The notes under the pieces: model-generated
What the model saw: only the letters and a program-made list of their open reading frames with translations
The model's database searches: none
Told to the model about the DNA's origin: nothing
Made by a program: the position numbers and the translations under genes
Assembly: GCA_002424045.1 (NCBI GenBank)
Contig: DIPH01000016.1
Span: 19,068 to 83,067 of the forward strand
From: Firmicutes bacterium UBA5493
GTDB taxonomy: Bacteria > Bacillota > Limnochordia > Darwinibacteriales > Darwinibacteriaceae
Length of the DNA stretch: 64,000 bases
Direction: 5' to 3'
Shown: positions 1-8,489 of the stretch, in pieces
Layout: every line of letters begins with the position of its first letter
How positions within the stretch are numbered: position 1 is the stretch's first letter

Positions 1-26
1 CCCGCCCTTTCCTAATGGCAGACTAT

Positions 27-1022
27 CTAGATGCTCGTTAGGTCTTTGTTAGCCAAAGCGACCACGAGGTCTACACAAGCTTTTACGTCTCGAATGTCCA
101 CCATCTCCGACGGAGAATGTACATAACGGGTTGGAATGGAAATGGCTCCTGAAGGAACCCCTGCCTTCGTTACGTGGATGGCTCCTGCGTCAGTGCCACC
201 AGCTTCTAAGACTTCCATCTGGTAGGGGATTTTGTTCTCCTCAGCTAGATTCACTAAGAGATCCTTTACTTTCGGATGGGTAATCAAAGAGGAGTCTTTC
301 ACCTTTATGGCAGCTCCTTTGCCCAGGGATACCTCCATTCTTCGAGCTTCAGGCATGTCACCAGTTAAGGTCACATCGAGGGCAATCCCTAAATCAGGTT
401 CAAGGCCGTAGGCTGCGGTGCGAGCGCCCCGGAGACCCACTTCTTCTTGGGACGTAAAGACGAAGTAGAGGGTGTTCTTGGGATTTCGAATCTTCTTTAA
501 GGCGTCAATGAGAACGGCACAACCAACGCGGTCATCCATGCTCTTGGCAATCAGGCGGTCCCCCAAGTCTTCAAACTCTCGGTGGAAAATACCGAATTCC
601 CCCAATTTGACTTTCTGTAGGGCCTCTTCCTTGTTTTCGGCACCAATATCAATATACAGTTTATCAATGGTCAGCTCTTTCCAGCTACCTTTTTCCTGAT
701 ATATCGCCCCAACGGCACCGCCTGCAAAGCGGACTCGGTTACCAACTAAAGTGGAAATACCTACGCCACCGACATTCCCAAAACGCAAAAACCCCTTATC
801 ATCGATGTGGGTTACCACTATACCAATTTCGTCGGTGTGGGCGGCAAACATGATGGTACGTCCGTCTTGTGAACCTTTCTTGATGGCAAAAAGGTTTCCA
901 AGCACATCAGTCTTGATTTCATCGACATACTCTTCGACCATAGTCTTAATTAACCCAGTAACCTCAGTTTCATAGCCAGAAGGGCCAAAGGCCTCAGTTA
1001 ATTGTTTGATTACTGTTTTCAT
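27..1022 (-). CDS. M42 family metallo-aminopeptidase (paralogue 1)
   Basis: Cytosolic di-metal (Zn/Co) aminopeptidase of family M42 (glutamyl aminopeptidase / TET / FrvX type), removing N-terminal residues from short peptides. All expected ligands are visible in its 331 residues: His62 in AAHTDEIG, the Asp of SMDDRVG (163), catalytic Glu193 and ligand Glu194 in QEEVGLRGA, Asp216 in ALDVT and His302 in RYVHSP. Length is near the family norm of 340-360. Its start overlaps the end of the upstream paralogue by 4 bp, so it is the last gene of a translationally coupled three-gene operon. Substrate preference cannot be read from sequence. Confidence 0.93.
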   Translation of the reverse strand: MKTVIKQLTEAFGPSGYETEVTGLIKTMVEEYVDEIKTDVLGNLFAIKKGSQDGRTIMFAAHTDEIGIVVTHIDDKGFLRFGNVGGVGISTLVGNRVRFAGGAVGAIYQEKGSWKELTIDKLYIDIGAENKEEALQKVKLGEFGIFHREFEDLGDRLIAKSMDDRVGCAVLIDALKKIRNPKNTLYFVFTSQEEVGLRGARTAAYGLEPDLGIALDVTLTGDMPEARRMEVSLGKGAAIKVKDSSLITHPKVKDLLVNLAEENKIPYQMEVLEAGGTDAGAIHVTKAGVPSGAISIPTRYVHSPSEMVDIRDVKACVDLVVALANKDLTSI

Positions 1023-2044
1023 TTGCTTGCCTCCCTTTCTTGGAGCCTCTTAAGATAGCTTTTTACGAGTTTATACGCTCCCTCATAATCGTTTTTGCTC
1101 ATCACCGATACTGGCGAATGGATATAACGGCAAGGTACGGCAATGGTTGCCACCTTGACACCTTCTTCTGATAGTTGGATTTGACCTGCATCGGTACCGC
1201 CTGCTGTATTACGGCGAACTTGCACCTTAATCCCTTCTTCGGAAGCTACGGCAAAGAGCTCTTGGACCAGCGGAGGATGGGGGATTGAAACACGATCTAT
1301 GACGGTAATGCAAGGACCTTCACCTACGGTTGTGGCATGCTTATGTTCATCTGTACCCGGAACATCGGAAGCCGTGGTGCCCTCTAAGACTAATGCCAAA
1401 TCTGGCCTAATCTGGTAGGTTGCAACTCCAGCGCCTCTAAGGCCCACTTCTTCTTGTACAGTAAAAGCCACAATAAGGGGAAAGGAGACTTCCTCCTGGA
1501 GTAAACGAATGGCGAGAGCACAACCAACCCGATCGTCTAGAGCCTTGGCTTTAACTTTGCTGTTTCCAAGCTCTTCGTACTTCGTAGTGAAATAGGCACA
1601 CTCGCCCAGTTTCACTAGGCGTTCAGCTTCTTCTTTGTTTTTGGCACCGATATCAATGAGCAGTTCTTGCATGGTAAATGCCCGTTCTCTCTCGGGAGGC
1701 TTCTGGAGGTGAATCGGTTTGCTTCCGATGACTCCAGGAATCTTCTTAGAACCCACTAAAACGGACTTAGCTACTAAGACCCTAGGATCCACGCCGCCAA
1801 TGGGGCGGAACTTTAGAAAGCCATTACCTTCAATACCTACAATCATCAGGGCAACTTCGTCCATATGGGCTGCCAACATTACCTTTGGTCCTTGGGCATC
1901 AGGATTCTTGATAGCAATGAGATTACCCAGGGCATCGGTTTTGATTTCATGGACATGGGGCTCGATTTCTGCACGGATTAAGTCACGCACTTCGCCCTCT
2001 TGTCCTGGTGCGCCATTTGCTTCAGTTAATCGGGCTAAAAGCAT
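1019..2044 (-). CDS. M42 family metallo-aminopeptidase (paralogue 2)
   Basis: Second of three tandem M42 aminopeptidases (341 aa). The metal site is complete in outline: His60 (AAHMDE), Asp170 (ALDDRVG), Glu198/Glu199 (QEEVGLRGA) and His309 (RYIHSP). The fourth ligand position, Asp in the flanking paralogues (ALDVT, AIDVG), is Glu221 here (VLEGT), a substitution seen in some M42 subgroups. It overlaps both neighbours (10 bp upstream, 4 bp downstream), implying co-translation. M42 enzymes form 12-subunit tetrahedra; whether the three paralogues mix in one shell is an open possibility. Assignment to the family is secure, the substrate is not. Confidence 0.93.
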   Translation of the reverse strand: MLLARLTEANGAPGQEGEVRDLIRAEIEPHVHEIKTDALGNLIAIKNPDAQGPKVMLAAHMDEVALMIVGIEGNGFLKFRPIGGVDPRVLVAKSVLVGSKKIPGVIGSKPIHLQKPPERERAFTMQELLIDIGAKNKEEAERLVKLGECAYFTTKYEELGNSKVKAKALDDRVGCALAIRLLQEEVSFPLIVAFTVQEEVGLRGAGVATYQIRPDLALVLEGTTASDVPGTDEHKHATTVGEGPCITVIDRVSIPHPPLVQELFAVASEEGIKVQVRRNTAGGTDAGQIQLSEEGVKVATIAVPCRYIHSPVSVMSKNDYEGAYKLVKSYLKRLQEREASK

Positions 2045-3090
2045 GTTAATCCCTCCACAAATTCATTGTCCACGCCTGCGATAAACATGGCCATCAAGCG
2101 GCCAGTCCGTTTCACATCCTCATAGTCCAGGGTTTCGATTGGTGTATGCATGTAACGCAGGGGGATAGACAGCAAAATTGTGGCTACCCCTGCTCTAGCC
2201 ACTTGAATTGCGTAGGCATCAGTTCCCCCGGGGTGAGGTGAGGGATCAGACGAAAAGCTAATGTTCCACTCTTTGGCAGTTTCCACCATACGTGCATGTA
2301 CCTCAGGGTGGACATGTGGTCCAATGGCAACGCCAGGACCTTGACTGAGTTTGATGGTATCGCTTTCGGGTAAACCTGGCGAGTCACCAAAGCCTACATC
2401 AATGGCAATGCCGATATCAGGTACAATGCCATAGGTACTGGTGATAGCGCCTCTAAGGCCCACTTCTTCTTGTACCGTGGCTACTCCATAGACATCGGCT
2501 TCATGCGACATTTGAGAGAGGACTTTGAAGCACTCTAAGATTGCTGCGACTCCAGCCCTGTCATCGAAGGACTTGCCAGCCATGAAGGAACCTTGTAGAT
2601 CGAGAACATCCCTTTTCATGGTGACGATATCTCCAATACGAACCTGCTCTTCAGCCTGTTCTTGATGGTCAAAGCCCACATCAATAAAGAGATCTTCCAT
2701 GCTGACAGCTTTACTCTGTTCCCCTGGTGCTTGAATATGGGGAGGTTTTGCTCCAATGATACCCGTTAGAGATTTTCGGCCGTGAACTACCACTTCTTGG
2801 GCTAACAAAACCCGTTGATCAAAACCACCGATGGTACCAAACCGTAGAAAGCCGTCCTTTTCAATTTTGGTAATAATAAGGCCAATTTCATCCATATGAC
2901 CGGCCAACATGACTTTTGGTCTGGGACCAATGCCGTTGCCTTTTTTCAACATGATCACATTGCCCAGCTTGTCAGTCCTAATCTCTTCAGCCCATGGACA
3001 GCTTTCCTGAAGGAGCGATGTCAGACTCTGCTCGTAACCGGACACCCCTGAGGCTTCACTCAGGGTTCGAAAGACTTGCTTTATTTCCAC
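2035..3090 (-). CDS. M42 family metallo-aminopeptidase (paralogue 3, operon leader)
   Basis: First gene of the three-gene M42 operon (351 aa). Ligands seen: His65 (AGHMDEIG), Asp176 (SFDDRAG), Glu208/Glu209 (QEEVGLRGA), Asp231 (AIDVG) and His315 (RYMHTP). It starts at a GTG preceded by AAAGGAGGG. A two-hairpin repeat (3106-3154) sits directly upstream of that ribosome-binding site, so the transcript leader should carry it. The three paralogues are clearly divergent from one another, pointing to an old duplication rather than a recent one. Confidence 0.93.
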   Translation of the reverse strand: MEIKQVFRTLSEASGVSGYEQSLTSLLQESCPWAEEIRTDKLGNVIMLKKGNGIGPRPKVMLAGHMDEIGLIITKIEKDGFLRFGTIGGFDQRVLLAQEVVVHGRKSLTGIIGAKPPHIQAPGEQSKAVSMEDLFIDVGFDHQEQAEEQVRIGDIVTMKRDVLDLQGSFMAGKSFDDRAGVAAILECFKVLSQMSHEADVYGVATVQEEVGLRGAITSTYGIVPDIGIAIDVGFGDSPGLPESDTIKLSQGPGVAIGPHVHPEVHARMVETAKEWNISFSSDPSPHPGGTDAYAIQVARAGVATILLSIPLRYMHTPIETLDYEDVKRTGRLMAMFIAGVDNEFVEGLTCF

Positions 3091-3105
3091 CTATTTCCCT
3101 CCTTT

Positions 3106-3154
3106 GTGGATGTTTGACGAAGTCAAACTCCAAGGTGATTGCGTAGCAATCACC
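3106..3154 (-). repeat. Two-hairpin leader repeat, copy A
   Basis: Read on the minus strand: hairpin 1 is GGTGATTGC / GCAATCACC with a TAC loop; then the linker TTGGAG; then hairpin 2, GTTTGAC / GTCAAAC with loop TTC; then the conserved tail AACATCCAC. It ends 16 nt before the start codon of the third M42 gene, right before its ribosome-binding site. Shares linker and tail with copies at 3844, 14986 and 29938 while stem sequences differ with pairing kept. Confidence 0.8.
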
Positions 3155-3230
3155 AGCAGTTTCCATCTATTATTTCTCGCTGAGCGAAGGAAAAACCTGC
3201 ATAACCTAGAATAATTCTCAGGGAGGAGGA

Positions 3231-3659
3231 GTGTTAGCCAAAATGAGCAACAAAGGCGTTTATGTGTTATGGCTATACCTTCCCCAAACGATGCCTATTA
3301 CCATTGGTAGGTTGGGGACCTTTCCTTTTGAACAGGGGGTCTACGCCTATGTCGGAAGTGCTCAACGCAATATGGAACAAAGAATTGCCCGGCACCGCCG
3401 TCTAGAGAAGAAGCTCCATTGGCATATTGATCATTTCCGGGCCAAGGCCGACTTTTTAGGTGCAGCCTTGTTTTTTGATCATCCCAAAGCCTCCGAGTGT
3501 AGACTTGCTCAGGAGTTGCTCAAAATCCCGGGAACATTACCTCCTGTACCGGGTTTTGGGTCTTCCGATTGCCTTTGTGGCTCCCATTTCCTACTTGTCC
3601 CCCTTGCTGTTCCTAGATGCCAGACTAGTACTTCTTCGCGATACGGTTCATTGTGTTAA
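3231..3659 (+). CDS. DUF123 / GIY-YIG-type nuclease-like protein
   Basis: 142-aa protein with the features of the DUF123 family (GIY-YIG superfamily, sometimes fused to endonuclease III in archaea): a beta-strand start, GVYAYVGSA near residue 42, the Arg/His-rich RIARHRR segment, WHIDHF, an ECRLAQEL helix, and the signature GSSDCLCGSHFL near the C-terminus. Function inside bacteria is uncertain; DNA-processing is inferred from the fold. Starts at GTG 3231 or ATG 3243; the GGGAGGAGG at 3221-3229 fits either imperfectly. Its last 35 bp overlap a convergent small gene on the other strand, and the ~20 residues after the signature are not typical of the family. Confidence 0.75.
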   Translation: MLAKMSNKGVYVLWLYLPQTMPITIGRLGTFPFEQGVYAYVGSAQRNMEQRIARHRRLEKKLHWHIDHFRAKADFLGAALFFDHPKASECRLAQELLKIPGTLPPVPGFGSSDCLCGSHFLLVPLAVPRCQTSTSSRYGSLC

Positions 3660-3810
3660 TTTGGGTACGGCACAGCCTTTCGCACTCTTCGATGCTGGAG
3701 ATCAGATCGGCGTTCTGTTTAGGATGGAGATCTTGAATACTTTCGTCGCAGAGTCTCTGTAATTCGCCGAGCCGGTCCATTAATCGCCAGATAATGTCAC
3801 TTGGTTTCAT
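3625..3810 (-). CDS. Small helical protein of unknown function (61 aa)
   Basis: Not recognised. The likely start is ATG 3810 (MKPSDIIWRL...), 9 nt after AAAGGA; an ATG 21 bp further upstream lacks a better site. The protein is charged and probably all alpha-helical, with two Cys in ECERLC. It converges on the DUF123 gene and overlaps its 3' end by 35 bp. The two-hairpin repeat copy B lies 34 nt upstream of the start in its leader, as for three other genes in this window, which supports its being a real transcription unit. Confidence 0.55.
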   Translation of the reverse strand: MKPSDIIWRLMDRLGELQRLCDESIQDLHPKQNADLISSIEECERLCRTQINTMNRIAKKY

Positions 3811-3843
3811 AGGTCCACGTCCTTTCATCATCTTTTACCCACC

Positions 3844-3894
3844 ATGGATGTTTCGCGTAGCGAAAGTCCTGGATGGATGAATGCTTAGCATTCA
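3844..3894 (-). repeat. Two-hairpin leader repeat, copy B
   Basis: On the minus strand: hairpin 1 TGAATGC / GCATTCA (loop TAA), a linker containing CCAGGAC, hairpin 2 TTTCGC / GCGAAA (loop TAC), tail AAACATCCA. It lies between the divergent small gene (minus, start 3810) and tldD (plus, start 3929). The tail faces the small gene, as in the other copies. Hairpin 1 contains an ATG that is in frame with tldD but is not its start. Confidence 0.75.
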
Positions 3895-3928
3895 ACAATT
3901 ATACCACAGAAACGAAGGAGGGTTTTAT

Positions 3929-5320
3929 TTGCTCGCTGAAAGTTTGGTAACAGATGTTATACTGGCTGCTTTGTCTACAGGCGGCGATTTTGCCGAGATT
4001 TTCATGGAGGATACTCGACGAACGAATATTCGCATGCTTAATGGCTCTGTAGAAGAGGGGGTTAGCGGACGTGACTACGGAGTAGGTATTCGAATTTTCC
4101 AAGGGTTTCGTAGTGTCTACGCATACACCAATGATACTAACAGAGAAAATCTGTTGAAAGTGGCCCTCGAGGCAGCGGCTGCTCTCAGTGGAGGTCCCCA
4201 GCTCACCAATATTGTGTTGCAGCGCTTAGTTGTGGATCGCTTTAATCCTGTGCGTCTTGAACCACAGGATGTCCCCCATAGCGATAAAGTAGGTATTATG
4301 AAAAGGGCCAACCTAGCGGCAGCGGGTTATGACAAGCAAATCACCCAAGTGGCCATCACGTACTTAGACACAGATCAGCATGTGCTCATCGCCAATTCAG
4401 AGGGATTATTGGTCCAGGATCGCAGAATTCGCACCCGTTTAGGCATTAATGCTGTGGCATCCAAGGGCAATGAAAAGCAATCGGCCTTTCGCGGACCAGG
4501 TCGTCACATGGGCTTTGAGTTGTTTGAGCACATTGATGTAGAAGAGATTGCTAAAGATGCCGCTCGCAGTGCTGTGACCATGGTCAATGCAGACTATGCT
4601 CCCAGTGGCAAGTATCCAGTGATTATCGATAATGAGTTTGGGGGAGTCATCTTCCACGAAGCATGTGGTCACGGGCTCGAAGCTACCAGTGTAGCTAAGG
4701 GTGCCTCGGTATTTAGTGGCAAATTAGGTCAACAAGTGGCAAACTCACTCGTTACTGCCGTTGACGACGGAACGATTCCCAATGCCTGGGGTTCTCAGAA
4801 CATTGACGATGAAGGTACCAAGACGAGGCGAAATGTGTTGATTGAAAACGGAATTCTGAAAGGCTATATGATTGACAAATTGAATGGCCGTCGTATGGAA
4901 ATGGAACCTACAGGTAGCTCGAGGCGCCAATCGTATAAGTTTGCACCTACTTCCCGCATGACTAACACCTTTATCTGTGCAGGGCAGTCCACCAAAGAGG
5001 AGATCATCAGTAACACGGAGTACGCCCTTTTTGCCAAGCACATGGGTGGTGGGTCTGTGAATCCAGCCACTGGTGAGTTCAATTTTGCTGTAGCCGAAGG
5101 CTATATTGTGCGTAATGGCAAAATAGAAAAGCCAGTACGGGGTGGCACCTTAATCGGCCAGGGGTCTCAGATTCTGCAAAAAATAGACATGGTAGCCTCT
5201 AACCTAGCTAGTGGTCAAGGCATGTGCGGTTCACGCAGTGGTTCCATACCTACCGACGTGGGTCAACCGACGATTCGGGTGAGCGAAATCACAGTGGGCG
5301 GACGAAAGGGGGCAAACTGA
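3929..5320 (+). CDS. tldD: TldD-type metallopeptidase subunit
   Basis: Protease subunit of the TldD/TldE complex, which in Enterobacteria degrades unfolded peptides and trims microcin/CcdA-type substrates. It carries the HExxxH zinc motif (HEACGH near residue 243). Start chosen as TTG 3929, 6 nt after GAAGGAGGG; the longer frame from ATG 3881 begins inside a palindromic repeat and has no ribosome-binding site. That gives 463 aa, normal for TldD. The stop overlaps the start of tldE by 1 nt (TGATG), so the two are translationally coupled. Confidence 0.92.
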   Translation: MLAESLVTDVILAALSTGGDFAEIFMEDTRRTNIRMLNGSVEEGVSGRDYGVGIRIFQGFRSVYAYTNDTNRENLLKVALEAAAALSGGPQLTNIVLQRLVVDRFNPVRLEPQDVPHSDKVGIMKRANLAAAGYDKQITQVAITYLDTDQHVLIANSEGLLVQDRRIRTRLGINAVASKGNEKQSAFRGPGRHMGFELFEHIDVEEIAKDAARSAVTMVNADYAPSGKYPVIIDNEFGGVIFHEACGHGLEATSVAKGASVFSGKLGQQVANSLVTAVDDGTIPNAWGSQNIDDEGTKTRRNVLIENGILKGYMIDKLNGRRMEMEPTGSSRRQSYKFAPTSRMTNTFICAGQSTKEEIISNTEYALFAKHMGGGSVNPATGEFNFAVAEGYIVRNGKIEKPVRGGTLIGQGSQILQKIDMVASNLASGQGMCGSRSGSIPTDVGQPTIRVSEITVGGRKGAN

Positions 5321-6675
5321 TGGAGATTCAAGAATTTAAGGATAGAGTTTTTGCTGCTGGTCAAGCTGCTGGCTTGGAAGATATGGAGATCTACGTTTCT
5401 AAGTCGAAAACCTTTTCTACTTGTGTTTTCCATAAAGAAGTCGACGACTATACGGTAAGTGTGGAGCAGGGTGTGGGCTTTCGGGCACGTTTTTCGGGGA
5501 AAGTCGGTTATGCTTATGTAGAGATCCTTGATCAAGATTCGGTGGACCTTTTGATAAGTGGCGCCAAAGCCAATGCCCAGATTATTGAGTCCGACGATGA
5601 GATTGAGTTTTTTGAAGGATCTCCCCGTTATCCTGAGGTTATTGCCTATAACCGGAGTCTCGAGGCTATTTCGGCGGAGGAGAAAATAGAGTTTGCGAAG
5701 GCTTTAGAATCCGAAGCGTTCGCTACCGATGAGCGCGTTTCTATGGTGAATTACGCAGTCACTGGATACAGCGAAACGGAAGTATACATGGCCAACACCA
5801 AGGGATTGGAGCAGTCCTTTGAGAGAAACGGGGCCGTAAGCTTCGTCTCGGCGGTTGTACGGGAAGGCGAACAGATTAAAACCGGTATGCGTATGATGTT
5901 TGGGAATAACTGGGGGGAATTTGATGCTGAAAGGCTTGCCCAAGACGCGGTAAGGGAGGCAACGTCCCTGTTAGGTGCCAAGAGCGTACCATCTGGTAAT
6001 TACCCCGTATTGCTGCGCCATGATGTGGCCCGTGACCTTTTGTCTACTTTTGCTTCGGTCTTCTCGGCTGAAGCCGTGCAAAAGGGCCTGTCTCTTTTAG
6101 AAGGTAGGTTGGGACAGCAAATTGCTAGCCCACGGTTGACGTTAGTTGACGATCCCCTGCTCAAAAACGGTGGTGCTTCTGCATCCTTTGACGGAGAAGG
6201 GGTGGCTACTCGTACCAAGAAAGTTATTGAGGCCGGACAACTCACGACGTTCTTACATAACCTTAAGACCGCTAAGAAGGATGGAATGGAATCTACGGGC
6301 AATGCTTCCAGACCTTCGTTTAAATCCCCCGTAGGCATTTCGCCCACAAACTTCTTCATTGAACCGGGGACGTTGACCTACGATGAATTGGTCACAAAAA
6401 TGGGTGATGGCATCATTATCATTGATGTACAAGGTCTTCATTCTGGTGCGAACCCCGTTTCTGGTGATTTTTCCTTAGGCGCTTATGGATACCTTGTGGA
6501 AAATGGCCAGATCGTTGGTCCCGTTGAACAAATTACGGTGGCGGGCAACTTCTTTGAGGTGTTGGAAACGGTTGAAGAGATCGGTTCTGACTTGGAATTT
6601 GGTAGCCCAGGCTCTCGAGGCCATGTTGGCTCCCCAACGCTACTCATTCGTCATCTATCTATTGCAGGAATGTAG
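5320..6675 (+). CDS. tldE: TldE/PmbA subunit of the TldD/E protease
   Basis: 451-aa partner of TldD; the family shares the TldD fold but lacks the HExxxH zinc motif, and none is present here. Start ATG 5320 lies 7 nt after AAAGGGGG and overlaps the tldD stop; an in-frame extension reaching back to 5224 is inside tldD and is rejected. Conserved C-terminal segments such as GLHSGANPVSGDFSLGAYGY are present. Natural substrate here is unknown; gene-pair architecture is the strongest evidence. Confidence 0.92.
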   Translation: MEIQEFKDRVFAAGQAAGLEDMEIYVSKSKTFSTCVFHKEVDDYTVSVEQGVGFRARFSGKVGYAYVEILDQDSVDLLISGAKANAQIIESDDEIEFFEGSPRYPEVIAYNRSLEAISAEEKIEFAKALESEAFATDERVSMVNYAVTGYSETEVYMANTKGLEQSFERNGAVSFVSAVVREGEQIKTGMRMMFGNNWGEFDAERLAQDAVREATSLLGAKSVPSGNYPVLLRHDVARDLLSTFASVFSAEAVQKGLSLLEGRLGQQIASPRLTLVDDPLLKNGGASASFDGEGVATRTKKVIEAGQLTTFLHNLKTAKKDGMESTGNASRPSFKSPVGISPTNFFIEPGTLTYDELVTKMGDGIIIIDVQGLHSGANPVSGDFSLGAYGYLVENGQIVGPVEQITVAGNFFEVLETVEEIGSDLEFGSPGSRGHVGSPTLLIRHLSIAGM

Positions 6676-6687
6676 GAGGCTGAGGCG

Positions 6688-7218
6688 ATGCGTTTGACAA
6701 CTAGGCACGCGGCTAACCTAGGTCTTTTGACTGCGGTGTCTATTGTGTTGACACGGATTTTTGGTTTCATTGTACCGGTGGCCGGTGTAGGTGCGCTGCG
6801 CCTGAGTTTTGGAGAAATCCCCATCATTCTGGCCGGTGTTCTATTTGGACCTGCCGGAGGGGTACTCACAGGTTTAGCGTCTGATTTGATTGGCTATATG
6901 ATCAATTCCCATGGTGGAGCGTTTTTCCCTGGATTCTCATTGAGTGCAGCCTTGACAGGCTTCATACCAGGCTGGATTTTGTTTAGACACCGGGGATCTT
7001 TAAGATTGTGGCAAGTTGGTGCAACAGTGCTTGTCACAGACTTGATTGCGGGAGTATTGATGAATACCCTCTGGCTGACAATCCTCTACGGTCAGGGCTT
7101 TTTCGTAATTCTGCCTATGCGGCTTTTGGCCCGTCTGGTAACCCTACCCATATATACGATTGCAGTATTTTGGATTAACCGGGCCTACCAGTCTTATCGC
7201 CGGGGAGCGAACTACTAG
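6688..7218 (+). CDS. folT: ECF transporter S component, folate-type
   Basis: 176-aa integral membrane protein with about six hydrophobic segments, the S (substrate-binding) component of an energy-coupling-factor importer. The pattern LRLSFGEIPIILAGVLFGP, the mid-protein SHGGAFFPGFSLSAALTGFIPG and the short basic tail resemble the folate-family S components (FolT). It would dock on a shared EcfA/A'/T module, not encoded in the window. Starts 12 bp after tldE with GGAGGCTGAGG upstream and is probably co-transcribed with it. Family placement is good; the folate specificity is moderate. Confidence 0.75.
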   Translation: MRLTTRHAANLGLLTAVSIVLTRIFGFIVPVAGVGALRLSFGEIPIILAGVLFGPAGGVLTGLASDLIGYMINSHGGAFFPGFSLSAALTGFIPGWILFRHRGSLRLWQVGATVLVTDLIAGVLMNTLWLTILYGQGFFVILPMRLLARLVTLPIYTIAVFWINRAYQSYRRGANY

Positions 7219-7224
7219 ACAAAG

Positions 7225-7252
7225 GGAGCCCTGCTGTTTAGCACAGGGCTCC
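7225..7252 (+). terminator. Perfect 9-bp hairpin after folT (possible terminator)
   Basis: GGAGCCCTG and CAGGGCTCC form a perfect 9-bp GC-rich stem with a 10-nt loop, 6 bp after the folT stop. There is no T-run behind it (CACCAAATC follows), so it may be a processing or partial termination signal rather than a full intrinsic terminator. Confidence 0.45.
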
Positions 7253-7268
7253 ACCAAATCTTCTGAGA

Positions 7269-7297
7269 TTGCAGGGTTTTGTCTTTTGTGCTATGAT
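7269..7297 (+). promoter_or_regulatory. Predicted sigma-A promoter before the small-gene cluster
   Basis: TTGCAG (7269-7274), 17 bp spacer, TATGAT (7292-7297). It lies in the only gap between folT and the following small genes, downstream of the folT hairpin, and would drive the genes from 7335 onward. Confidence 0.5.
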
Positions 7298-7334
7298 AAT
7301 TTAAATTATGATTTAGTGGAGTGTGAATTTTTGT

Positions 7335-7562
7335 ATGGACATAGACCCGCCTAGACGGTGGCATACTCTGAAATTGAGGCTCTTGTGGCGTATCCCTACG
7401 GAACCGCGTAAAAAGATCAAAGCCTTTCTTAGATTAGGGGATGAATATCTGCAACGTGGAGATGAGCAGCTAGCGAATTATTGCTACGATCTCTCCAAGG
7501 GGTTGGCCCAAGAAGCGGGGGCCATACATCTTTTGAAGAAAATCAATCAACGCGTCCAATAG
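7335..7562 (+). CDS. Small TPR-like protein of unknown function
   Basis: Not recognised. About 75 aa from ATG 7335 (MDIDPPRRWH); a GTG at 7323 is in frame but sits on top of the GGAG at 7318-7321. The middle part (GDEYLQRGDEQLANYCYDLSKGLAQ) looks like a single helix-turn-helix of tetratricopeptide type. Lies in a plus-strand run with a coiled-coil protein and a second ECF S component, which may be one transcription unit. Function unknown. Confidence 0.5.
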   Translation: MDIDPPRRWHTLKLRLLWRIPTEPRKKIKAFLRLGDEYLQRGDEQLANYCYDLSKGLAQEAGAIHLLKKINQRVQ

Positions 7563-7584
7563 AGTCTAAAAAAGGGGGCTTTAT

Positions 7585-7905
7585 GTGAGGAATTTAAGAG
7601 AGATAACTAAAGCTCCGTCATTGTGGAAGGCAGTTGAGCTCGTTTGGCAGGCAGGATTGACCGCTTTTGAACAGGATACACGCCTAGAAGAGTTGGAAGC
7701 AGGCAAGGCCCGCTTGGAGCAAGAGTTATTGACGTTAGGCCAGTTGGTTCATGACTACGAGACGAAGATTCATAACAATGTACGCGAGAACCAGGAGCTG
7801 ACCCAGAAAAACAAGGAGTTGGAGTGGGGATATCGTGCGTTGTTGCGCGAAAATCAATGGCTCAGGGAAGAAATTTTCAAACTCAAAGGCAAACCATTGG
7901 TTTGA
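7585..7905 (+). CDS. Small coiled-coil protein of unknown function
   Basis: Not recognised. 106 aa from GTG 7585, 6 nt after AAGGGGG. Residues from about 33 to 100 have strong heptad character (repeated LE.L, LTQKNKELEWGY, LLRENQWLREEIF), so a long alpha-helical coiled coil is likely; no signal peptide or membrane segment. Placed 22 bp after the TPR-like gene and 25 bp before an ECF S component, suggesting co-expression. Could be a DivIC- or SlyX-like structural protein, but no specific family is supported. Confidence 0.5.
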   Translation: MRNLREITKAPSLWKAVELVWQAGLTAFEQDTRLEELEAGKARLEQELLTLGQLVHDYETKIHNNVRENQELTQKNKELEWGYRALLRENQWLREEIFKLKGKPLV

Positions 7906-7930
7906 GGACGAGGGGCAGGGAGCTTGACAG

Positions 7931-8413
7931 ATGAACTCAAGGAAAATGATTCTAACCGCGCTGTTGATTGCACTAGTGACGGTGACCACTATGGTGGTGA
8001 ATATTCCCTTTGTTAGGGGTTACATCAACATTGGAGACACAGTGGTGCTCGTGGCAGGTCTTGTTTTTGGTCCAGCGGTGGGTGCAGCCGCAGGTGCACT
8101 CGGTTCAAGTCTAGCTGATCTTCTGCTTGGATACGCCTATTGGGCACCATGGACCTTTGTCATTAAAGGTTTGGAGGGATTCTTGGCTGGATGGCTGGTC
8201 GGGCGTATGCAAAAGGCCACAACATCAGGTGCAGCCCTAGGAGCTTCTGTTGCAGTAGTTGTTATGGTACTAGGATACTTCGTGGCAAGTACGGTTCTCT
8301 ATGGCATGGGCATAGCTGTAGCTTCGTTACCAGGAGACTTACTGCAGGGAGGCGTCAGCGTAGTGTTGAGTCTAATCTTATGGCGACCTATCCGGAAATA
8401 TCTCAGTTTATAA
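7931..8413 (+). CDS. ECF transporter S component, vitamin type (DUF1393-like)
   Basis: 160-aa membrane protein with about six hydrophobic helices. The segment YINIGDTVVLVAGLVFGPAVG and the alanine/glycine-rich helix that follows (AAAGALGSSLADLL), then APWTFVIKGLEG, are typical of ECF S components of the DUF1393/COG4720 type. The vitamin or precursor imported cannot be fixed from sequence (pantothenate, hydroxymethylpyrimidine or riboflavin-like members exist). It is the last gene before sigK and has no clear terminator behind it. Confidence 0.75.
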   Translation: MNSRKMILTALLIALVTVTTMVVNIPFVRGYINIGDTVVLVAGLVFGPAVGAAAGALGSSLADLLLGYAYWAPWTFVIKGLEGFLAGWLVGRMQKATTSGAALGASVAVVVMVLGYFVASTVLYGMGIAVASLPGDLLQGGVSVVLSLILWRPIRKYLSL

Positions 8414-8423
8414 GAGGGAACAG

Positions 8424-8452
8424 GCACATTTTTCCCTGACTGCTCATAGAAT
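8424..8452 (+). promoter_or_regulatory. Candidate sigma-E (and sigma-K) promoter of sigK
   Basis: GCACATT (8424-8430), 14 bp, CATAGAAT (8445-8452). The -10 fits the sigma-E form CATAnAnT exactly and the -35 matches TCATATT at 5 of 7. The same bases also fit the sigma-K form (AC at 8426, 17 bp, CATAnnnTA), as expected for a gene first read by sigma-E and then by its own product. The sigK GTG start is 38 bp downstream. Confidence 0.55.
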
Positions 8453-8489
8453 AAAAAGCTTGAGCTTTGGCAGAAAGGGGGTCTGACTG

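Noticed and set aside
3881..3928. ATG 3881 as the tldD start
   Set aside because: It lies in the loop region of a palindromic repeat with no ribosome-binding site; TTG 3929 has GAAGGAGGG at proper distance.
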